From Pandoraea bronchicola (GTDB lineage: Bacteria; Pseudomonadota; Gammaproteobacteria; Burkholderiales; Burkholderiaceae), in NCBI RefSeq assembly GCF_902459805.1, contig NZ_CABPST010000015.1, forward strand, positions 83,079 to 147,078: a DNA stretch of 64,000 bases. Reading direction: 5' to 3'. Every line of letters begins with the position of its first letter. Within the stretch, counting starts at the first letter, position 1. Positions 28,615 through 35,323 of this stretch are shown here, piece by piece. Under the pieces are notes generated by a model that had not been told where the DNA came from, did no database searches, and was given only the letters and a program-made list of their open reading frames with translations. The position numbers were made by a program, and so were the translations under genes.

Positions 28615-30770
28615 TGATATTCCTTGCGCGATATCTGAAGCCCGGCCGAGGAACGCTGCCGTTCGAGTACAAGGTGTCCCGAACGCACGCGACGCGCGCT
28701 GAATTCCTGCGGCACGACGATCGTCGTCTCATCGTCGACAATCACCGCAGGTCCCAGAATTACCGAGCCGTCCAAGAGAGTGTGGCGGCGATGAAATGCC
28801 GCGTCGACACGCGTCTGGGACGATTGATCCAACACCGATCTCACATCGACTGGCAAGGGCGCCGTCGCGGCCGACATTCGAGCATCAGGCGGCGTGAGCG
28901 AGTGCGCCTCTTTCGCGGGCATGGGCGGTGTGTGCGAGATACGCACGCTCCAACTGAGAATCTCGATATCCGCATGCGCGATCAGACGGCCGAATCGCGC
29001 TCGATAGTGGTGCTCGAATCCGGCTCGGAGGGCGACAATGCTCGTTTGATCCATCGCCAAATCGCGAATCGGAACCTGTATTTCATGGCCTTGGCCGCGA
29101 TAGCGCATGTACGCAAACGCTTGTGTTTCATTGTCGGCGGCCGGCACCGGGCGGGTATGACCGATAACGCCGGCGGCTTCGTTTCGTAGTTCTTGAAGCA
29201 ACTCGTTGACCAACGATGTATCCAGCTCGCTGAGCATTTGATAGAGACTTCGGGCCGCCTCGAAAGAAATGGGCGCCACGAGAAAACCGTACGCCGAGCC
29301 CACACCCGCCGCGACCGGCACGATAACGCTATCGATGCCCAACTTCTCGGCCAACCGCGCAGCATGCAGCGGCGCGGACCCACCGAACGCGATTAGCGTT
29401 CTCCCTGCCAACGTTTTTCCAAGCTCAATGGCATGCTCACGTGCGGCCCCCGCCATTGCCTCATCTGCCACTTCTGCGACCGCGTAGGCCGCAGTATCCT
29501 GAGCAACGCCCAACGGCGAGGCGATGGTCCGGTCCAGCGCTTCAAGCGCGGCATCCGTGTCGAGCGGAAGAGTCCCCGAAGCGAAATACTCGGGGTCTAA
29601 GCGTCCAGCCACCAGGTGCGTGTCGGTCAGTGTCGCGTCCGCACCGCCTAAGCCATAACAAGCGGGGCCCGGTTGTGACCCAGCGCTCGTCGGGCCAACC
29701 GTAACGCGGCCGAGTACATCGATGCTTGCAATGGAGCCGCCGCCCGCACCTATCTCGCACAGTTCGACAACGGGGATCCGAAGCGGAATTCCGCTGCCGG
29801 GCTTGAAGCGATAGAGCCGTGCCACTTCTAGCGATCGCGACATTTGCGGGCTCCCGTCGTCAATGAAGCACAACTTTGCCGTGGTGCCGCCAATGTCCAG
29901 AGAAAGCACGCGATCGAGACCCAGCATCCGGCTTACGTAAGAGGCAAGCAGCGCCCCACCGGCGGGGCCCGACTCGAGCAGACGGACCGGATAGCGGCAC
30001 GCCGTTTCCACATCGCACAACCCGCCGTCCGAGGTCATCATCAACAGGGGAACATTGATACCCATCAATTTGAGTGCCTCCGACAAGCGCTGCAAATAGG
30101 AGGCCATCAGCGGCAGGACGTATGCATTGACGCAGGTAGTCGAAAAGCGCTCGAACTCACGAATCTCCGGGGATACGTCTGACGACAGGCTGAACGACAC
30201 ATCAGGCAGTCGCCTCATGAGCCGTTCGGCTGTTCGCTGTTCGTGGTCGGCATTGGCGTAACTGTGCATAAACGCGATCGCCACACTCTGCACCGCTTGC
30301 GCAGCGAGCGCGTCAGCAACACGATCTACACTTGCTTCGTCGAGCGTGAGCAGGACCTGTCCCTTGGCTCCCATACGCTCGACCACCGTAAAACGGAGGT
30401 CGCGGGGCACAAGCGGTTCCGGCTTTCTGACCCGAAGGTCGTATTGGTCCGCACGCGCCTCACACCCGGTTTCGATGACGTCCCGAAAACCTGCGGTCGT
30501 CACCAGGGCTGTCTTGGCACCACGCCGTTCAATCACGGCGTTGGTCGCGAGAGTCGTGCCGTGCAACACGGCCCCAAGGGCGCTGGCGGGAATGCCGGTC
30601 AGTTGCAGAAGGTGGGTAATGCCCGCGATGACCGCCCGCTCAGGCGCCTGCGGCGTCGACAGGCATTTGTGGGTGTGCCGCTGATCGCCAAGCTCAAGTA
30701 CGAAGTCGGTAAAGGTGCCGCCTATGTCGATACCGATGCGTGGCGGCGGGGAGGCGCGAAGAGAAGACAT
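28611..30770 (-). CDS. hyuA: Hydantoinase A / oxoprolinase family subunit
   Basis: 719 aa. Two ASKHA-type nucleotide-binding glycine motifs are visible: IGIDIGGTFTDF at the N-terminus and LSLDIGGTTAKL in the second half. VLHGTTLATNAVIERRGAKTAL, LLESGPAGGALLA and EIGAGGGSIASID are family hallmarks. It is first in its minus-strand operon and divergent, across 361 bp, from a substrate-binding-protein gene. With the racemase-family gene 1.3 kb away it resembles hydantoin-utilisation clusters. The UbiD gene nearby makes a carboxylation/decarboxylation route possible as well. Confidence 0.9.
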   Translation of the reverse strand: MSSLRASPPPRIGIDIGGTFTDFVLELGDQRHTHKCLSTPQAPERAVIAGITHLLQLTGIPASALGAVLHGTTLATNAVIERRGAKTALVTTAGFRDVIETGCEARADQYDLRVRKPEPLVPRDLRFTVVERMGAKGQVLLTLDEASVDRVADALAAQAVQSVAIAFMHSYANADHEQRTAERLMRRLPDVSFSLSSDVSPEIREFERFSTTCVNAYVLPLMASYLQRLSEALKLMGINVPLLMMTSDGGLCDVETACRYPVRLLESGPAGGALLASYVSRMLGLDRVLSLDIGGTTAKLCFIDDGSPQMSRSLEVARLYRFKPGSGIPLRIPVVELCEIGAGGGSIASIDVLGRVTVGPTSAGSQPGPACYGLGGADATLTDTHLVAGRLDPEYFASGTLPLDTDAALEALDRTIASPLGVAQDTAAYAVAEVADEAMAGAAREHAIELGKTLAGRTLIAFGGSAPLHAARLAEKLGIDSVIVPVAAGVGSAYGFLVAPISFEAARSLYQMLSELDTSLVNELLQELRNEAAGVIGHTRPVPAADNETQAFAYMRYRGQGHEIQVPIRDLAMDQTSIVALRAGFEHHYRARFGRLIAHADIEILSWSVRISHTPPMPAKEAHSLTPPDARMSAATAPLPVDVRSVLDQSSQTRVDAAFHRRHTLLDGSVILGPAVIVDDETTIVVPQEFSARRVRSGHLVLERQRSSAGLQISRKEYQ

Positions 30771-31131
30771 TGTCGCTCCGTAACAAGGACAGGGCGCCGC
30801 GCATTGCGACGATCAGCCAATAAGTTACGGAACTCGCCGGCGATTCGCGTTGGATATCGGAACTATGAACTACTGATTCGGTAGCGCGTCGCCCCTGAGC
30901 GCCATTACCGGGGGATAACCCGTACGCGCGGCGCTGATATCCGCCTGCGTTGCGAGCGATTTTCGGCGTCGGACGAATGAAATAGGATTTCGGGCCTGAA
31001 TCTCAACCGGCCGTGCTACGAATTTTGGTATTCGCCAAAATGAAACGAGGATGTACTTGCGAACATCGTCCTTCGTCGACGCAAAGCGAATCGGCGACGG
31101 ATCTTTTTTTCACCGCTTACCGAGGATGCCC
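30771..31131. other. Divergent intergenic region between hydantoinase operon and binding-protein gene
   Basis: 361 bp that should carry both divergent promoters. The clearest element is a 20-bp dyad at 31022-31041. No protein gene is supported; the in-frame extension of the binding-protein gene to 31051 has no ribosome-binding site. Confidence 0.5.
31022..31041. promoter_or_regulatory. Perfect inverted repeat, candidate operator
   Basis: ATTTTGG (31022-31028) and CCAAAAT (31035-31041) are separated by TATTCG. The dyad lies 90 bp before the start of the binding-protein gene and 250 bp from the divergent hyuA-like start. Its binding factor is unknown. Confidence 0.45.
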
Positions 31132-32127
31132 ATGCTCCCGAAACCCTTTGCCAAGCGACTGTCCAGCGTCACATTGATGTTCTCGCTGATGGCGAGTTCC
31201 ATGCTTGCCAACGCGGAGACGACCGTCATCGGGATCGCCAATTTTGGCCCCCACCCGGCACTGTCGCGAACCATTTCCGGCTTTAAAGAGCAGTTGGCAA
31301 AACACGGGTTCGTTGAAGGCAAAACAGTCACTTATGCCTATAGCGATGCCAACTTTACGCCCGGTCTCATCCCTCAAACGCTGGCCCAGATCGTCTCGCA
31401 GCGCCCGAAGGTGATTCTGACGGTGACAACTCCTGTTGCACAGGCTGCCGTGCGCAACGTGTCCGATGTACGAATTCCACTCGTATTTTCTCAAGTCACC
31501 AATCCCATTGCGGCCGGGCTGGTGCCCGATTGGGAACATGGGAGCGAGCGCATTGTCGGCACGGCGAGCGTAACCGACTACGATGCGGTTCTGGCATTTG
31601 CGAAGAAGGTCTTCCCGCGCGCCAAGTCCTTTGGCGTTCTCTACAACGCAGGGGAAGTGAATGACGTTGCCGCCATCAAGAGTCTGGGCGTCGCCGCGGA
31701 AAAAGCCGGCATGAAGATGGTCGCGACCAGTGTCGATACAACCATCGATGTCCCGCAGCGCACCGGAACGATGAAGGGGCTCGACTTCTTCTATGCAATT
31801 GGCTCCAATCTCGTACAGTCGTCGCTTCCCGCAGTTGCCAGCGTAACCGATCGACTCAAAATTCCAATTCTATCGGCCGAGCACGAACTCATTCGCAAGG
31901 GAAACCTCATCGCCGTTGCCTACGCGCCCTCATACGAATCGCAAGGAGCCCACGCAGCCGATCTTGCTCTAGCACTCATGAATGGCAAGAAACCATCGGA
32001 ACTGGCCGTCTATCGCCCTCAGCCCGGCGACTATCTGGCGTTGGTCAATCGAAAAAAGCTTGAGCAACTCGGCTTGACCGTTCCTCCCGAAATGCGGGAC
32101 TGCAAGTGCTTCGTCGATCCCCAATAA
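31132..32127 (+). CDS. Second PF04392-type ABC substrate-binding protein (paralogue)
   Basis: Periplasmic solute-binding protein of 331 aa. The ATG at 31132 has GAGG six bases upstream; an ATG two codons earlier overlaps that site. Signal peptide ends ANAETTVIGIAN. It shares many blocks with the protein encoded at 21284-22282 (GIANxGPHPxLxRTIxGFKE, TYAYSDANFTPGLIPQTLAQI, VLYNAGEVNDV, YxSYES-like end) and also ends with a Cys-x-Cys (DCKCFVDPQ). No ATPase or permease gene adjoins it, so it may serve the transporter at 19534-22282. It is followed after 17 bp by the racemase-family gene. Confidence 0.9.
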   Translation: MLPKPFAKRLSSVTLMFSLMASSMLANAETTVIGIANFGPHPALSRTISGFKEQLAKHGFVEGKTVTYAYSDANFTPGLIPQTLAQIVSQRPKVILTVTTPVAQAAVRNVSDVRIPLVFSQVTNPIAAGLVPDWEHGSERIVGTASVTDYDAVLAFAKKVFPRAKSFGVLYNAGEVNDVAAIKSLGVAAEKAGMKMVATSVDTTIDVPQRTGTMKGLDFFYAIGSNLVQSSLPAVASVTDRLKIPILSAEHELIRKGNLIAVAYAPSYESQGAHAADLALALMNGKKPSELAVYRPQPGDYLALVNRKKLEQLGLTVPPEMRDCKCFVDPQ

Positions 32128-32144
32128 CCGTAGAGCACCTCGCG

Positions 32145-32879
32145 ATGGAAACCAACTCGGATGGGCAAGTTCGCAAACGGGTCGTTCATGGCGTAACGCT
32201 GGGCATTTTGATGCTCGATACCGGTTTCGAGCGACTACCCGGCGATATCGGTCACGCGTCGACCTGGGACTTTCCCGTTCAGTACGCTTTGGTAAAGGGT
32301 GTGACCGGGCCACAGGTCATGTCGCCGGGTGCGAGTGCCAGTCTCGACTTGTTTGTCGCGGCAGCGCATGATCTCGTGGCATTGGGGGTAGACGGAATTA
32401 CGACGAGCTGTGGCTTTCTGGCGGCATACCAGAGTGAGTTGCAGGCAAGATGTCCTGTTCCGATTGCGACGTCAAGTCTATTGCAAATTCCGATGATCTC
32501 GAGGGTGCTGCCGTTCGGTAAGCATGTCGGCGTATTGACGGCGCGGCGGGAGGCAATGACTCCCGCTCACTTGACGCAGGTGGGCGCACCGCTCGATGTG
32601 CCCATCGCGGGCCTGCGTGAGGCGTCGCACTTCTTCCATAGCCAGTTGCACAATGCCGCGTCGGTAGATCCCGCACGGAATTTCGCCGATCTGCTTAGCT
32701 GCGCTCAAGAACTGCTCGCAGAGCACCCGGATGTTGGTGCGATCGTCAGCGAATGCACGAATTTCTCTCCCTACTCGGCCGCACTCGCCGATGCCCTAAA
32801 GATGCCGGTGTTCGATATTGTCTCCTTGATTCAGTGGTTCCATCACGGCTTACGTCCGAGGCGGTTTCACACAAATTAG
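32145..32879 (+). CDS. Asp/Glu/hydantoin-racemase superfamily protein
   Basis: Cytoplasmic enzyme of 244 aa from the ATG at 32145; the site before it is weak and an earlier in-frame start would overlap the binding-protein gene. The two cysteines expected for proton exchange are present, in TTSCGF (first half) and VSECTNFSPY (second half), as in cofactor-independent racemases. The superfamily also includes maleate isomerase and arylmalonate decarboxylase. Beside hydantoinase-type genes a racemase of the hydantoin or carbamoyl-amino-acid intermediate is plausible. Last gene of the chromosomal block before the prophage. Confidence 0.85.
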   Translation: METNSDGQVRKRVVHGVTLGILMLDTGFERLPGDIGHASTWDFPVQYALVKGVTGPQVMSPGASASLDLFVAAAHDLVALGVDGITTSCGFLAAYQSELQARCPVPIATSSLLQIPMISRVLPFGKHVGVLTARREAMTPAHLTQVGAPLDVPIAGLREASHFFHSQLHNAASVDPARNFADLLSCAQELLAEHPDVGAIVSECTNFSPYSAALADALKMPVFDIVSLIQWFHHGLRPRRFHTN

Positions 32880-33198
32880 ACATCATCAGATTGCCGCTGT
32901 GATTGGCCTAAGTCTGCTTGCGGAATCCCCGAGGCGCCGTCCGGTATCGGTCCACGATCACTCAGGAGAAATTAGGCAGCAGTATTGATATTGTGGAGCG
33001 TGTCTCGGCGGAGACGCGTTGGGAACGCGCCAGTCGGCACGAACAATGAAAAGACGAAACGCTTCAGCCGTCCAAGCGCTTGCCATCGCTCGAAGCTCCT
33101 TATGGAAGTCGCCCGAGAGGGTAGCAACAGGAGTAGCAATGGCGCCCGGCAGGACCAAAAGAAAAGGGGTTAGCCGAAGCTAACCCCTTTGATCCTGC
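32880..33198. other. Intergenic region between the racemase gene and the tRNA remnant
   Basis: 319 bp in which I see no gene. Its only clear element is the tRNA terminator at 33163-33190. Confidence 0.5.
33163..33190 (-). terminator. Terminator of the original tRNA-Pro transcript
   Basis: AAAGGGGTTAGC and GCTAACCCCTTT pair perfectly around a CGAA loop. On the minus strand the stem ends in CCCCTTTTCTTTT. It lies just beyond the 3' CCA of the tRNA remnant, where the terminator of the intact gene would be. Confidence 0.8.
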
Positions 33199-33248
33199 TG
33201 GTCGGAGCGATAGGATTCGAACCTACGACCCTCTGATCCCAAATCAGA
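33199..33248 (-). other. attL: displaced 3' part of tRNA-Pro (anticodon UGG)
   Basis: On the minus strand 33248-33199 reads the anticodon stem and loop (TCTGA, TTTGGGA, TCAGA; anticodon TGG at 33241-33239), variable loop, T arm with GGTTCGAATCC, acceptor 3' strand and CCA. Upstream of 33248 the sequence stops matching a tRNA: no D arm or 5' acceptor strand. It is the chromosomal 3' end left behind by integration, and its transcription terminator still follows. The intact gene is expected at the right prophage end. Confidence 0.9.
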
Positions 33249-33432
33249 CCGGAAAAATACCCGCAAACGCCTTACCAGAACGCGGCAAATTGGTTTCGTG
33301 TCTAACAAGATGCTAAAGGATTAGGCACGGCAACATGCGGGTTTGCGGGCGACATGCGGCGAGATATTAGACATCGAAATCGGCGGCAGAAGAACGAATC
33401 GGACTAGGAGCCGGACGTCACCCGCCCCGAAG

Positions 33433-33669
33433 TTATAGGCGCTCTCTTCCGAGTCGCTCCCAGACCTCAAGGGAAACGTCGGACTTTTCGTCTTTGATTT
33501 TCTCAACGACCGATAGAACCTCTTCAATTGAAGTTCCAAGAAGGTGTTCTACACTAGGTGCCCCGGTGTATGCGACCCCACCGTTACCAGCGCGAATGGC
33601 TTGCGACTGCAATTTTGCAGCCGTGATGGTGGCGGCAGCCTGGAGAATTGCATTCTGATCCAGCTTCAT
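33433..33669 (-). CDS. Small hypothetical phage protein
   Basis: 78 aa, no family recognised. The ATG at 33669 has GGAG eight bases upstream. The N-terminal half is Ala/Gln-rich (DQNAILQAAATITAAKLQSQA), the C-terminal half charged (EEVLSVVEKIKDEKSDVSL), both probably helical. It is the last gene of the lysis end before attL. Confidence 0.6.
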   Translation of the reverse strand: MKLDQNAILQAAATITAAKLQSQAIRAGNGGVAYTGAPSVEHLLGTSIEEVLSVVEKIKDEKSDVSLEVWERLGRERL

Positions 33670-33716
33670 TTGACATCTCCACTGAGTATGCGAGCCAACA
33701 TCTTAGCGCAGCCTCA

Positions 33717-34211
33717 TCACTTCTCACGATTCGACCTCGTCAGCGCGTCATAGCTCCGCTCGCAGGCAAGTCCTGCGATGTGGGCAGCGTCAGCGAATCG
33801 CGCGATGTCTCCCGCAGCTTCGTCAGTCCGACTGAACAGCCCTGCGAGCAAATCGAGGGGATCTGTTCCGACACCGGCTGGCGCGCTTCCGCTGGCAGTG
33901 GTGGAATGTTTCGCAGCGGCGACAAGCTCTGCGACTCGTTTGCGCAGGCCGTCAGCAGCAGCATCAGCGGTACGAGCGTCGGCCAGAGCTTGGTCAGCTT
34001 TTTTCTTTGCATCGTCGGATATCCCAGCCAGCGTTTTCGTCGTCTGGCGATAGAGGTTATTGGAAGCTGTCAGGTCGCTGATCTGCTTTGCCTGACTGGC
34101 GACCGTAGCCGACTGGTTGGCGTCGTGGTGCCCCTTCCAGTAGCCGCCGCCGGCCGCAAGCACCACGGCGAGAAGGAATGCACCCCATAGGCGCGGATCG
34201 ATCCAACTCAT
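33717..34211 (-). CDS. Rz: Rz-like inner-membrane spanin subunit
   Basis: Lysis protein of 164 aa that, with the outer-membrane spanin, fuses the two membranes in the last lysis step. The ATG at 34211 overlaps the lysozyme stop (ATGA) and follows GGAG. Residues about 7-26 are one transmembrane helix (WGAFLLAVVLAAGGGYW). The periplasmic part is a long Ala/Lys/Asp-rich coiled coil (QAKQISDLTASNNLYRQ, DDAKKKADQALADARTADA). The Rz1 gene is nested inside it in another frame. Matches the DUF2514-type spanins of Burkholderia phages. Confidence 0.85.
   Translation of the reverse strand: MSWIDPRLWGAFLLAVVLAAGGGYWKGHHDANQSATVASQAKQISDLTASNNLYRQTTKTLAGISDDAKKKADQALADARTADAAADGLRKRVAELVAAAKHSTTASGSAPAGVGTDPLDLLAGLFSRTDEAAGDIARFADAAHIAGLACERSYDALTRSNREK
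33740..34012 (-). CDS. Rz1: Rz1-like outer-membrane lipoprotein spanin, nested in Rz
   Basis: 90 aa read in a different frame wholly inside the Rz gene. The N-terminus is a lipoprotein signal: basic start RKKLTK, hydrophobic PTLVPLMLLL and lipobox LTAC with Cys23. The mature part is short and proline-containing (RNIPPLPAEARQPV), as in Rz1 proteins. Nested Rz/Rz1 pairs are well known in lambda-type lysis cassettes. Confidence 0.85.
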   Translation of the reverse strand: MQRKKLTKLWPTLVPLMLLLTACANESQSLSPLRNIPPLPAEARQPVSEQIPSICSQGCSVGLTKLRETSRDSLTLPTSQDLPASGAMTR

Positions 34212-34627
34212 CGGCCAAACTCCATCATCGATGCGAGTCGCTTTGCTCTGTCGCCGACCTGACGCGCCCACAGACTGTCGAGCATCTCAGTGGCGGCCGT
34301 TGCCCAGTCTCCACGCTGCGCAGCTGAGAGAAAATTCCGGAAGCCGAGCAACTTGCCCTGCATGTTGAACGCCATGTTCATCATCACGCGCTGACGCACC
34401 GGATCGAGCGACGTCCACCACGGAAGGTTTCGGTCAAGCCAAGCCTCAGTCTCGGCCACGTCGTTCCGGTACATCAGGTCGATTTCGTCGTCTCGGAATC
34501 CCTTGTCCGTCAGGTTCCTACCAACGCCACCACTCACCTTGCCGACGGTGTCGACGTAGATGCGTAACCGCCGACCTTCATCGCGAGTCAATTCAGCCTT
34601 GAGTAGGTTTGAGTCGTAGTTACCCAT
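34208..34627 (-). CDS. Phage lysozyme / endolysin (T4 lysozyme family, GH24)
   Basis: Muramidase of 139 aa that cleaves peptidoglycan at lysis. The T4 active-site pattern is visible: Glu17 in TRDEGRR, Asp26 in YVDTVG (nine residues later) and, six further, Ser32 where T4 has Thr26. GGVGRNL follows. WTSLDPVRQRVMMNMAFNMQ matches the family's C-terminal helix region. There is no signal peptide, so release depends on a holin. It overlaps both neighbours. Confidence 0.9.
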   Translation of the reverse strand: MGNYDSNLLKAELTRDEGRRLRIYVDTVGKVSGGVGRNLTDKGFRDDEIDLMYRNDVAETEAWLDRNLPWWTSLDPVRQRVMMNMAFNMQGKLLGFRNFLSAAQRGDWATAATEMLDSLWARQVGDRAKRLASMMEFGR

Positions 34628-34895
34628 GCTTTCGCTCCTTGTTTGCCCAGTACGCCTTCCGGGCCATCAGCCACACGCCGACAATCGCCATCCCGACGAG
34701 CATTAATACCTCGGGACCGTCGATCGCATGGCGCATCCAGAACGGCTTGAATAGGTTGCCGGCCGACGCCAGACCGATGGCGACAAAGCCCGTCGTGCCC
34801 CAGAACCCCGTCGCGATCGCATCACTCAGCGTCACCCAAATGCATGCGCCGAGAACGACGACGTTAGCGGCAAAGAACACCGATACCCAGATCAT
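34620..34895 (-). CDS. Small membrane protein, candidate holin
   Basis: 91 aa with three hydrophobic segments (residues 1-22, 29-47 and 63-80) and a basic tail (RKAYWANKERKHG). Size, topology and place directly before the lysozyme gene, overlapping it by eight bases, fit a class I holin or an antiholin partner. No specific family recognised. Confidence 0.65.
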   Translation of the reverse strand: MIWVSVFFAANVVVLGACIWVTLSDAIATGFWGTTGFVAIGLASAGNLFKPFWMRHAIDGPEVLMLVGMAIVGVWLMARKAYWANKERKHG

Positions 34896-35233
34896 TTTTC
34901 AAGCCCTCCGGAGAGTCGCCGCTTGAGAGCCCCGATCAGGTCGGCATCGTTGATTTCCTTGAACACTTCCTTTGCAAGCGCCAGGCCGAACAGCCCCATC
35001 AAGAACCCGAACGCCTGCTGTGCGCCGGCGTCCGTGATCGCGAAATACATCACGACCAACGGACTGAGGTAGTAGGACATCGCCGCGCCGGCCGCGAACG
35101 ACATCGCTTTTTGTTTCTTCGTCAGCCCTTCACCGATGAATCGGAGCGCAATCAGCGATCCGATTGCCCCCGGAAGCACCTTCACCACCACGGCCAATGC
35201 GGCCGCCACGGCACTCGATGTTGGTTCTGCCAT
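34892..35233 (-). CDS. Putative phage holin
   Basis: 113 aa from the ATG at 35233, which follows AAGGGA. Three hydrophobic stretches (AALAVVVKVLPGAIGSLIALRF near residues 11-32, a middle one at SFAAGAAMSYYLSPLVVMYF, a third at FGFLMGLFGLALA) and a charged C-terminus. It resembles holin-like proteins of Burkholderia prophages and overlaps the next membrane protein by four bases (ATGA). Which of the two is the pore former cannot be decided. Confidence 0.65.
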   Translation of the reverse strand: MAEPTSSAVAAALAVVVKVLPGAIGSLIALRFIGEGLTKKQKAMSFAAGAAMSYYLSPLVVMYFAITDAGAQQAFGFLMGLFGLALAKEVFKEINDADLIGALKRRLSGGLEK

Positions 35234-35276
35234 TGGTTTGTCCCTTGAGCGCCCCCGCGCCCGATGTGGAAATGAA

Positions 35277-35298
35277 AAAGCCGCCCGAAGGCGGCTTT
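35277..35298 (-). terminator. Terminator after the acyltransferase gene
   Basis: AAAGCCGCC and GGCGGCTTT pair around CGAA. On the minus strand the stem runs into five T. It lies 26 bp past the acyltransferase stop and before the lysis genes. Confidence 0.75.
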
Positions 35299-35323
35299 GA
35301 TGAAGAGTGCGCAATCTACTGCG

